A stretch of 64,000 bases of DNA. It comes from FEN-1350 sp964643355. Its GTDB lineage: Bacteria > Planctomycetota > Phycisphaerae > Sedimentisphaerales > Anaerohalosphaeraceae. The first letter of the stretch is position 1; each line of letters starts with the position of its first letter. Of the stretch, positions 42,790-50,588 are shown piece after piece. The notes below the pieces were generated by a model, which was not told the DNA's origin, ran no database searches, and saw nothing but the letters and a program-made list of their open reading frames with translations. The position numbers and the translations under genes are program-made. Where the stretch lies: positions 30,334 through 94,333 of the forward strand of contig CAZXPW010000012.1 of assembly GCA_964643355.1 (NCBI GenBank), given 5' to 3'.

Positions 42790-43926
42790 TCAAATCCCCA
42801 GACTGTAGTAAATCACGGCGAAAATGCCTTCGGTGACCACAATCAACACAATCCCGCTGACAACAGCCCTCGTTGTCGAAATGCCGACGGCGCTGGGACC
42901 CATCTCCGTCTGAAGTCCCCGAAGACAGCCGACGCCCCCAACCAGAAAACCGAAAACCACCGCTTTGACCAGCCCGCTGAACAGGGCTTTCAGTTCGATG
43001 GCTCGTTCCACATGCGAGGTGTAGGTTACCAGCGGAAATCCCAGCCACAGCATCACCACCGCCGCGCCGATCAGTCCCGCCAGGTTGGCCAGAACCGCCA
43101 GCAGAGGCGTCACCAGAGTCGTTGCCAGGATGCGCGGCAATACCAGAAATCGAACGGGGTCCAATCCCATGGTGGTTAGCGCGTCGATTTCATTGTTGAT
43201 CTTCATCGTCCCTAATTCGGCGGCATACGAAGACCCCGTCCGACCGGCCATGATGATGGCCGTCAAAAACGGACCCAACACCCGGATCAGGGCGATTGCC
43301 GTCAAATCCGACACATAAACCTCTACGCCGAATTGTTTCATGGAGATCGCACCGCTGAACGCCAGGATCAGTCCGAACAAAAATCCCAGAAGGGCCACAA
43401 TTCCGATCGCATTGGCCCCGGTTCGTTCGACCATCAGGAAAAAATCGCTCCATCGCAGCCACCCCGGACGAAACGGAATTTTTATCATCCAGCAGACCAG
43501 TTCCCCGGTAAAAGCAACCTGTTCGAAGATATCCCGCCAGATTTTCGAAGCCCACAGTCCGACTTCCATCGGAAGATTGATCTGGGATGGCGCCGCTGCG
43601 GGGCGGAGTTCGAAGGTGTCGGCCTGAAATCGTTCCAGCAAAGAGACCAGCTCCGGTCGAAGATTCTGGATGTTCACCGGAAAATGATTTCGAAGCCCCC
43701 GCAGACGCAGAGAGAAGAATAAAGCAATTCCGCTGCCGTCGCAATAGGATATGTTTCCCGCATCGACGATCAGCCGAGGAGGGATACGATCCAGGAACTG
43801 ACTGGTTTTCCGCCAGACCGTACCCGTGCTCAGGCAATCCAATCGACCGCTATATGTCAAGATCAAGCTCCCGTCCGATTCGATTCTGGAATCGACGGTT
43901 GCTGGTTGTTTGGTTTTATCGGCCAC
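42790..43926 (-). CDS. mlaE: MlaE-type permease with N-terminal STAS domain
   Basis: Residues 1-105 form a STAS domain (LILTYSGRLDCLS, then LIVDAGNISYCDGSGIALFF). The rest is an MlaE/DUF140 permease with FLFGLILAFSGAISMKQFG and the conserved GTMKINNEIDALTTMG loop. In E. coli these are two genes, mlaB and mlaE; here they are fused. The GTG start has GGAGAAAGG upstream. It is the first gene of the operon and has its own promoter. Confidence 0.92.
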   Translation of the reverse strand: MADKTKQPATVDSRIESDGSLILTYSGRLDCLSTGTVWRKTSQFLDRIPPRLIVDAGNISYCDGSGIALFFSLRLRGLRNHFPVNIQNLRPELVSLLERFQADTFELRPAAAPSQINLPMEVGLWASKIWRDIFEQVAFTGELVCWMIKIPFRPGWLRWSDFFLMVERTGANAIGIVALLGFLFGLILAFSGAISMKQFGVEVYVSDLTAIALIRVLGPFLTAIIMAGRTGSSYAAELGTMKINNEIDALTTMGLDPVRFLVLPRILATTLVTPLLAVLANLAGLIGAAVVMLWLGFPLVTYTSHVERAIELKALFSGLVKAVVFGFLVGGVGCLRGLQTEMGPSAVGISTTRAVVSGIVLIVVTEGIFAVIYYSLGI

Positions 43927-43970
43927 GGTCGGCCTTTCTCCATTCAGGTTGTCCCTCCCGCCGTGCCATT

Positions 43971-43999
43971 GTGATACTCTGCCCGCGACCTGATGTCAA
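43971..43999 (-). promoter_or_regulatory. Promoter for the mlaE-mlaF-mlaD operon
   Basis: A perfect TTGACA (43999-43994), 17 bases, TATCAC (43976-43971) on the minus strand, between the nitroreductase stop and the mlaE GTG. Confidence 0.5.
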
Positions 44000-44012
44000 G
44001 AGATTCCATCCG

Positions 44013-44525
44013 TCAGAACTTCCACGCGTTCCAACAGGCGATCGCTTCGATTGGCTCTCGCTTTCGCGGGCCCTGCGGAATGGACGGATACCCGATCGTC
44101 ATTAATTCGACAATCGTAACCGAACCGGGGATCCCAAGAATCGAACGAACCTGATCGGGGAAAAAAGAGCCGATCCAGCAACTGCCCAGCTCCAGGGCCG
44201 TGGCCTGCAGGGCCATGTGCTCCAGAGCGATTGCGATGTCGATCGGCCCGATCGGCTGACCGCAACGCATCACATGGTCCACTACGCAACAGGCGACAAT
44301 CACCACGGGCGCCTGGCCGACAAAGGCCTGATTATTGGCCGCCACGCACAACCGTTGCCGAAGCGCCGCATCCGTCACAACCACAAATCGCCAGTCCTGC
44401 AGATTCTTTGCGGATGGAGCCAGCCGCGCCGCTTCCAAGATCCGATGGATTTTTTCCGGTTCGACGGATTTATCCTGATACCCACGACACGAATACCGCT
44501 TGCTAATGGCTTCGAAAATATCCAT
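44013..44525 (-). CDS. Nitroreductase-family flavoprotein
   Basis: The 170-residue protein is a short nitroreductase: FEAISKRYSCRGYQDKSV, then RLAPSAKNLQDWRFVVV, which binds FMN, and ALELGSCWIG. Such enzymes reduce nitro compounds or quinones with NAD(P)H; some short forms act on thioamides or iodotyrosine. AAAGGA precedes the ATG. It lies 86 bases upstream of mlaE on the same strand, with a separate promoter between them. Confidence 0.88.
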   Translation of the reverse strand: MDIFEAISKRYSCRGYQDKSVEPEKIHRILEAARLAPSAKNLQDWRFVVVTDAALRQRLCVAANNQAFVGQAPVVIVACCVVDHVMRCGQPIGPIDIAIALEHMALQATALELGSCWIGSFFPDQVRSILGIPGSVTIVELMTIGYPSIPQGPRKREPIEAIACWNAWKF

Positions 44526-44824
44526 CCTTGTTCCTTTCCGATTCGTATATCGCCAAACTGAACCGACCTGAATCGGGAAAAATCATCCGACAATCGCGCC
44601 CAAGCGTCAAGGAATTTCCCTCAAGATTCGTGGTAAAACGGGGAATGCGGGGGAGATGGGGCGGCTGGAGTATTTGTCGGGTCTGATTTCCGATCCAAGA
44701 AGGGACTCGGCCGGAGACGGTATCTGGAATTTCCTTGGGATTTGGCAATCTCTCATCTGGAAATGATCGGAGTTTTATGGTATATAGAACCGCTTACGAA
44801 ACGATTCTATTACCGAGTGAGATT
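44526..44824. other. Divergent intergenic region, nothing definite
   Basis: The 299 bases between the nitroreductase and the phosphoesterase hold no coding frame with a ribosome site. Weak -35-like elements exist on both strands (TTGACG on the minus strand near 44610), but no convincing -10 or palindrome was seen. Confidence 0.4.
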
Positions 44825-45601
44825 ATGTTTGCAATTATAAGCGATATACATTCGAATCTTGAGGCCCTCACGACCGTGTTGGCGGATATCGACAGCCGCG
44901 GCATCAAAACCATCTATTGCCTCGGCGATGTCGTGGGGTATGCGGCCAATCCTCTCGAATGCCTGGACCTGGTTATCGCTCGAACCCAGGTGTGCGTGCT
45001 CGGCAATCACGATTACGCGGTCCTCTACGAGCCGACGAACTTCAACATGGGAGCCGAACAAGCCAGCTATTGGACACGGAATATCCTCGAACGGCAGGGG
45101 GACTGCGAAACCAACGCCAGGCGCTGGAGCTTTCTGGGCTCCCAGCCGATGCGATGGACCATGAACGCCAAGCTCGGCGAGGTTGAGGCCCAGCTCGATT
45201 TTGTCCACGCATCCCCCAGACGCCCGATCAACGAATACCTTTTTCCCGACGATGTTTATACCAATCTTGGCAAGGTCAACGCCCAGTTCGAGCGAATCCG
45301 GCATATCTGTTTCATCGGACATACCCATCTGCCGGGCGTATTTCTGGAGGACCCCGACTTTTATACCCCCGAAGAACTGGGGAATGTATATCCAATATTA
45401 AAAGAAGAGAAGGCCATCATCAATGTCGGCTCCGTCGGCCAGCCCCGCGACCGCGACAACCGTACCAGTTATATCTATGTCGAGGGCAACGAAGTGCACT
45501 TTGTCCGGCTGGAGTATGATTTTGATACGACGGCCAAAAAGATCTATGCCGTGCCGGAGCTGGACAGCTTTGAGGGCGACCGACTGTTCGAAGGCCGATA
45601 A
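44825..45601 (+). CDS. Metallophosphoesterase (YfcE-like family)
   Basis: The 258-residue protein has all the calcineurin-like motifs in order: SDIHSN, GDVVGYAANP, GNHDYA, a His in FVHASP and GHTHLPG. It binds two metals and hydrolyses a phosphoester; relatives act on cyclic nucleotides or nucleotide derivatives. The chosen ATG begins right at the strand leading into SDIHSN; the open frame starts 30 codons earlier without a better ribosome site. It begins a run with yidC, mnmE and the FHA kinase. Confidence 0.88.
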   Translation: MFAIISDIHSNLEALTTVLADIDSRGIKTIYCLGDVVGYAANPLECLDLVIARTQVCVLGNHDYAVLYEPTNFNMGAEQASYWTRNILERQGDCETNARRWSFLGSQPMRWTMNAKLGEVEAQLDFVHASPRRPINEYLFPDDVYTNLGKVNAQFERIRHICFIGHTHLPGVFLEDPDFYTPEELGNVYPILKEEKAIINVGSVGQPRDRDNRTSYIYVEGNEVHFVRLEYDFDTTAKKIYAVPELDSFEGDRLFEGR

Positions 45602-45646
45602 GCCGCGCCGTTGGTGCGATTCCGCAAAAAAGCATAAGGAAACGCG

Positions 45647-47803
45647 ATGAGAGTGTGTACCGTTCAAACCCTGTTAATTGGAATACTGTCGGGATGGCTA
45701 TCCTGTGGCGTTTGGGCCGACTCGTTGTTCTCCGCGATGGGAACGGCGGCTTTTGCCCAGATTCAGCCGGCCGAATCCCGGACGCAAACGCCGGCCGCGA
45801 CGGACGGCCAAACTCAACCCTCCACGACCTTTGTCGCGGCAGCCCCGGAGACGACCCGGAGCGAACTGGCGCAATTGGCCGGCAATAGCGTGACTGCCCA
45901 GCGAAGGACCCTGGGTTTGGTCTATGACCAATGCCGGCGAACCGACGATCCGACCCGATACAAGTATCAGGTGGAACTGACCAATGCCGGAGCGGGGATC
46001 GCATCGGTGACCCTCAGCGAGTTTGATAACCGCGATCGGGATAATCCCGTTCCTCTCAAACTGCTGGGTCCGATTGAGGACGGAAAGAAGACGATTCTTT
46101 CCCTGGCGTGTCAGAATCTTAAAATCGCGTATGAATCCGAGGACTTTGGGCAGACACCCTTTCCCCTGGATCGGTTTAACTGGAAGGTTGTTGGAGATCC
46201 AACGCCGGACGAAGTTCGCTTCGAAGCGATCGTGGGAAAATTAGTCCCCGGGCCGGAACCCAAAATGGGGACACCCGTCCTTCGTCTAACGAAAATCTAT
46301 CGCATCCAGTCGGGAAGTTATGATCTGGAATGCCGGATGGAAGCGGAAAATCTGACGGATCGAACCATTAAAGTTCAATTTGATCTTGTGGGTCCATCGG
46401 GAATCGAACGGGAAGCGATCCGGATGGAAGACCGCAAGATCATCGGTGGTTTTCTGGATAAGAAGGGTGATGTGACCTGGGCCCGAAAAGAAATGATAGC
46501 GGGTTTCTGGGGGAAAACCTTTCTTCGACAGGTCGGTCTGAGGGATAGCACCGAATCGTACCGTCGGGCAATGTTGTCCGGCGACCAGACGGACAAAAGC
46601 AATGCCCGGTACGATGTCCTGATCGGGCGGAATCTTTCCGGCTCGGCCAAACCTGCCAAGTTTCTCTGGGCCGGCCTGGCCAACAAATACTTTGTCTCCA
46701 TCCTTCGCCCGATCCCCAACGAAGGCCAGCGGTCCTGTGAATGGATCGGTGACCAAACGGCCTGGTTTCATAATCCCGATGGCGATGCGAAGGTCTCCAG
46801 CGGTGACGAAAATATCTCTACGATAGTGTCGATCCAACCGATTGCCCTGACCGCGGCGGGAACTCCCGGCGCCGCCCGTCAATTGGATTTCCAGCTGTAT
46901 CTGGGTCCCAAAGACCGGGAACTTTTCGGCAAGACGCCCCTCTATAAGCAACTCGGCTATTTTTATACCATCGACTTTATGTCGTGCTGTTGTCCGGCCT
47001 GGATCATTCGTCCTCTGGCGTTCGGGATCCTGTGGATGATGAAGGCGATGTATGGCGCCATGGGCCCATTGGGCAATTACGGCGTGGTGATCATGATCCT
47101 GGTTTTTGTCGTACGGTTGCTCCTGCACCCGATCACCAAGAAAAGCCAGGTCTCCATGTCCGGACTGCAAAAGCTCGGTCCCAAAATGGAACAAATCCGA
47201 GCCCAATATGCCAACGAACCCATGGAAATGCAAAAAAAGATGCGGGATTTGTATCGCGAAAGCGGCGTCAATCCCGCCATGGGTATCGTGCCGATTTTGG
47301 TTCAGATGCCGATCTGGATCGCCCTGTGGTCGGCGGTCGATTCCAGCGTGGATCTCCGCGGCGCCGGTTTTCTGCCTTTCTGGATCACGGATCTGTCGGC
47401 GCCCGACGCGATTATCCGGTTTAAAGAACTGTCCATCCCTCTGTTGGGCAAGATCGATTCCATCAACCTGTTGCCCCTGTTGATGGGGGTCGTGATGTAT
47501 CTGCAGCAGAAAATGATGCCCTCCCCCGGAGCCGCGACCAATCCCCAGGTGGCCCAGCAGCAAAAGATCATGCTGATCATGATGCCGATCCTGTTTCCCT
47601 TGATGCTATACACGGGTCCTTCCGGCGTTAACCTTTATATTATGTCGAGTATGGCCGCCGGCGTCATCGAACAGAAAATCATCAAGAAACACATTGAACA
47701 GCGGGATGCCGAAAAGAATCTCGGGCTGGTTCCCGTTACCAGCAAAACCGGCGGCAAGGTCAAGAAGCCCAAAGCCAAACCGCTGTTCCGGATCAACCGG
47801 TAA
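45647..47803 (+). CDS. yidC: Membrane protein insertase YidC
   Basis: YidC inserts and folds inner-membrane proteins, alone or with SecYEG. The 718-residue protein has an N-terminal helix and a Pro/Thr/Gln-rich linker, then a large periplasmic beta domain to about residue 440. The C-terminal insertase core follows: MGPLGNYGVVIMILVFVVRL, the MQKKMRDLYRESGVNPAMG hairpin region and VQMPIWIALWSAVDSSVDLR. The tail is strongly basic (TGGKVKKPKAKP), as expected for ribosome contact. mnmE follows by 37 bases, the usual order. Confidence 0.95.
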   Translation: MRVCTVQTLLIGILSGWLSCGVWADSLFSAMGTAAFAQIQPAESRTQTPAATDGQTQPSTTFVAAAPETTRSELAQLAGNSVTAQRRTLGLVYDQCRRTDDPTRYKYQVELTNAGAGIASVTLSEFDNRDRDNPVPLKLLGPIEDGKKTILSLACQNLKIAYESEDFGQTPFPLDRFNWKVVGDPTPDEVRFEAIVGKLVPGPEPKMGTPVLRLTKIYRIQSGSYDLECRMEAENLTDRTIKVQFDLVGPSGIEREAIRMEDRKIIGGFLDKKGDVTWARKEMIAGFWGKTFLRQVGLRDSTESYRRAMLSGDQTDKSNARYDVLIGRNLSGSAKPAKFLWAGLANKYFVSILRPIPNEGQRSCEWIGDQTAWFHNPDGDAKVSSGDENISTIVSIQPIALTAAGTPGAARQLDFQLYLGPKDRELFGKTPLYKQLGYFYTIDFMSCCCPAWIIRPLAFGILWMMKAMYGAMGPLGNYGVVIMILVFVVRLLLHPITKKSQVSMSGLQKLGPKMEQIRAQYANEPMEMQKKMRDLYRESGVNPAMGIVPILVQMPIWIALWSAVDSSVDLRGAGFLPFWITDLSAPDAIIRFKELSIPLLGKIDSINLLPLLMGVVMYLQQKMMPSPGAATNPQVAQQQKIMLIMMPILFPLMLYTGPSGVNLYIMSSMAAGVIEQKIIKKHIEQRDAEKNLGLVPVTSKTGGKVKKPKAKPLFRINR

Positions 47804-47840
47804 ACCCGCAAGAATTTCCTCCCGATCGTTTGGGGGTGCG

Positions 47841-49343
47841 ATGGAGCCCATCGAACAAACGATAGCGGCTGTCTGCACGGCTTCGCCGGTCGAAGGAGCG
47901 GTCTCGCGATCCATTCTCCGGATTTCCGGCCCGGAGGCCTTCGGAATTGTCACCGGCTTGTGTCGGCGTCAATCCTCTGGAGGATCCCGTTTTGTCGTGG
48001 CTGCAACCTCGGAGATCGAGAATGGCAGCCGCCGAGATTCGAATCCGCGGGATCGGTTCGGAGTGGATGGTAATACGAATTGCGCCGGCCTGATCCCGCT
48101 TACCCGTCGAATCACTCCTGTGCTTCTTGACTTAAACGGGGTAACAATCGACGCGGAAATCTATGCATTTCCCGCCCCGCATTCTTACACTGGCCAGGAT
48201 GTCGTCGAACTTCATTTCATGGCTCCTCCGGTCGTCGTCGAGGCCCTCCTGGCCCGAATTCTGCGGCGATGCCGACAAGCCCGGCCGGGTGAATTCACCT
48301 TGCGGGCGTTCCTGTTCGGCCGGATGGATCTGACTCAGGCCGAGGCCGTCGCGCAGGTGATTGCCGCCGGCAATCGACTCCAGTTGGAGGCCGCCGGCCG
48401 AATGTTCCGGGGGCATCTCTCGCAAACCCTGAACACGAGTCGGGAGAAATTGCTCTGGCTTCTCGGCGAGATTGAGGCCGGACTCGATTTTTCCACCGAA
48501 GATATTTTTCCCCTTCCGATGGATCAGGTTGTTGGCCAAATCGCCGAGATTGGCAATCGTATTCAATCCATTGTGAATAACAATATCCAGGATCAAGAAA
48601 TGATGGATTTGCCGTCGGTCGGGCTGGCGGGATTGCCCAACGCCGGAAAGAGTTCCCTGATGAACGCATTGCTCGGCCGGCCGCGAAGTCTGGTCTCGCC
48701 GAACGCCGAAACCACGCGGGATGTTCTGGAGGCGGAGTGGACCCTGCCCCATGGTCGCTGCGTTCTCTTCGATTGTGCCGGCCTCTTGTGCAGGGACGAC
48801 CGCGACGATATACTGGCGTCTCTGGCCCAAAGAGCGGCGCACGAGGCGCTGCAATCGGCGTCCGTGATCGTATTCTGTGTGGACGGATCCAAGTCCGACT
48901 GGAGCCCGGATCTGGAGCTGCTGCGGCAAATGGCCGGCCCCGATACTCTGCTGGTCATGACGCAACAGGATCGGTGGGCTCGAAGCGTACGGCAGACTCT
49001 CGATCGGGCTCGCAAACAATTCAACGGGCCGGTTTTGGCCGTCAGCGCCGAAACCGGATTCGGGATCGAAGAACTTCGGAATCGCATCGACGCAACGGTT
49101 CTCCGATGGCATCGGGATTCGGACGGTTCGGGTCGGATGGCCTTGACGCAGCGTCATCGTTTGTCGATGGAAGACGCGATCAGGGCCTTGAGTCAGGCCC
49201 GGGGGGAAATCCTCGCCGGAAACAGCGAAGTTGCGGCGATGCTGATCCGATCGGCGATCGAACAACTCGGTCGGGCCGAATCGGATCCGGTGGATGAGCG
49301 GGTTTTGGATCGTATATTTTCACGATTTTGTATCGGGAAATAA
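47841..49343 (+). CDS. mnmE: tRNA modification GTPase MnmE
   Basis: MnmE works with MnmG to modify the wobble uridine of certain tRNAs. The 500-residue protein has the N-terminal folate-binding domain (PHSYTGQDVVELHF, RPGEFTLRAFLFGRMDLTQAEAV). A GTPase domain is inserted (G1 at about 264-271, GLPNAGKSS; G3 DCAG), and the C-terminal FCIGK has the catalytic Cys. Two motifs deviate: G3 is DCAG rather than DTAG and G4 reads TQQD instead of NKxD. A 40-residue insertion follows the first strands (about 45-85). GGGGGTG precedes the ATG. Confidence 0.92.
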   Translation: MEPIEQTIAAVCTASPVEGAVSRSILRISGPEAFGIVTGLCRRQSSGGSRFVVAATSEIENGSRRDSNPRDRFGVDGNTNCAGLIPLTRRITPVLLDLNGVTIDAEIYAFPAPHSYTGQDVVELHFMAPPVVVEALLARILRRCRQARPGEFTLRAFLFGRMDLTQAEAVAQVIAAGNRLQLEAAGRMFRGHLSQTLNTSREKLLWLLGEIEAGLDFSTEDIFPLPMDQVVGQIAEIGNRIQSIVNNNIQDQEMMDLPSVGLAGLPNAGKSSLMNALLGRPRSLVSPNAETTRDVLEAEWTLPHGRCVLFDCAGLLCRDDRDDILASLAQRAAHEALQSASVIVFCVDGSKSDWSPDLELLRQMAGPDTLLVMTQQDRWARSVRQTLDRARKQFNGPVLAVSAETGFGIEELRNRIDATVLRWHRDSDGSGRMALTQRHRLSMEDAIRALSQARGEILAGNSEVAAMLIRSAIEQLGRAESDPVDERVLDRIFSRFCIGK

Positions 49344-49363
49344 GCACAGATGAGGGATGCAAC

Positions 49364-50509
49364 ATGGCCAAAAAAGCGGCCAATCAAGCCAAATTGTTTG
49401 TGATGGCCGGCCCCATGGAGGGCCAGACCCTCGAACTGAATCCCGGCGGGGGCTGGCCGCTGATGGTCGGCCGGGAAAAAGCGGATATCAAAATTGCCGA
49501 CCCCGCCGTGTCCCGCCGTCACGCCGAATTGTCTTTCCGCGACGGACAGTGGATCCTGCAGGACATGAATTCTTCCAATGGGACCTTCGTGAACGGCCGA
49601 CGCATCGATCGGCCCGTCCACCTTCGCCATGAAGATCGAATCCGCATCGGAGCCACGATCCTGCAGTTTTTATTTCTCGCCTCGTGGAATCCTCCCGAAC
49701 CAGTTTCCACGGAGATCAGTCCCTGGGTGACCAAGAGAAGTTCTTCGTCCGACGATACGGTCTCGGGCCTGGATATTTCTAATCTGGAGACCGGAGCCGA
49801 ACGGATTTCGCAGGAGATCGAACTGACCGAACGAATTGCGCAGGCCGGTCGCCATGCGATCAATCTTTCGCATGGGATCAAAAATATTCTGCAGGCCGTC
49901 ATCGGCGGTCGTGAAGCCGTGGATGAGGCCCTGGCCGGCGAAAATCTCCCCCAGGCGCGAAAGGCCTGGGCGATTCTCTGCCGCAATTTCGATCTCATCC
50001 AGAAACTGGTCATCGATATGCTCAAGTTTGTCCGACAGGATAGCCCCACCCTTGTCAAGACCAACTTCAACAGCGTGGTCCGTACCGCCGTCGAAACCCT
50101 CAAGCTGGGAACCAAACGCCAGAAAAAGAAAATTATCCTCCAAGCCGACCCCAAGATTCCCGCCTCCCGTCTGGATCCGGACCAGATGTACGATGTTGTG
50201 CTCAATCTTGCGCTCAATGCGATCTTTGCCGTCCCGCCGGAGACCGGTGTGGTCAAGATCGAAACGCATTTCGATGCGGAGGGAAATAAGATCCTCCTGA
50301 AGATCATTGACAACGGGCCGGGGATGTCCGACACGCAGATCATCTTTGAGCCGTTTCATACCACCAAGGAAAAGGCCGGCATCGGCCTGGGTCTATCGAT
50401 TGCCCGCAAGATTGTTCTTCAACACGGGGGAACGATTGAGGTCCAAAGCAGACCCGGTCAGGGTGCAACCTTCACGGTGACCCTTCCGGTTGAATCACCG
50501 GAGAACTGA
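49364..50509 (+). CDS. FHA-domain sensor histidine kinase
   Basis: The 381-residue protein has an N-terminal FHA domain (about 12-100; GREKADIKIADPAVSRRHAE, then NSSNGTFVNGRRI), which binds phosphothreonine. A cytoplasmic histidine kinase follows: the phospho-acceptor His is in INLSHGIKNIL near residue 168, N box LNLALNAIF, G1 DNGPGMS and G2 GIGLGLSIA. No membrane helix, PAS domain or response regulator is present, so its input is probably a phosphorylated protein partner. The ATG follows GAGGGA. It closes the yidC-mnmE run. Confidence 0.9.
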   Translation: MAKKAANQAKLFVMAGPMEGQTLELNPGGGWPLMVGREKADIKIADPAVSRRHAELSFRDGQWILQDMNSSNGTFVNGRRIDRPVHLRHEDRIRIGATILQFLFLASWNPPEPVSTEISPWVTKRSSSSDDTVSGLDISNLETGAERISQEIELTERIAQAGRHAINLSHGIKNILQAVIGGREAVDEALAGENLPQARKAWAILCRNFDLIQKLVIDMLKFVRQDSPTLVKTNFNSVVRTAVETLKLGTKRQKKKIILQADPKIPASRLDPDQMYDVVLNLALNAIFAVPPETGVVKIETHFDAEGNKILLKIIDNGPGMSDTQIIFEPFHTTKEKAGIGLGLSIARKIVLQHGGTIEVQSRPGQGATFTVTLPVESPEN

Positions 50510-50516
50510 AAACACC

Positions 50517-50551
50517 GTCGGCCGTGCCACCATCCCATACGCACGGCCGAC
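50517..50551. terminator. Hairpin between convergent genes (bidirectional terminator)
   Basis: Perfect 11-base arms GTCGGCCGTGC and GCACGGCCGAC flank a 13-base loop, between the kinase stop and the dnaK stop. There is no T-run, but the GC-rich stem and its position fit a shared terminator. Confidence 0.55.
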
Positions 50552-50588
50552 AGTTATAAGTTCTGCGGAATGATGACCGCAGCAAAGG

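Noticed and set aside
48025..48050. Sequence resembling a tRNA T-arm (GATTCGAATCC)
   Set aside because: It lies inside mnmE, and no acceptor stem or anticodon arm surrounds it.
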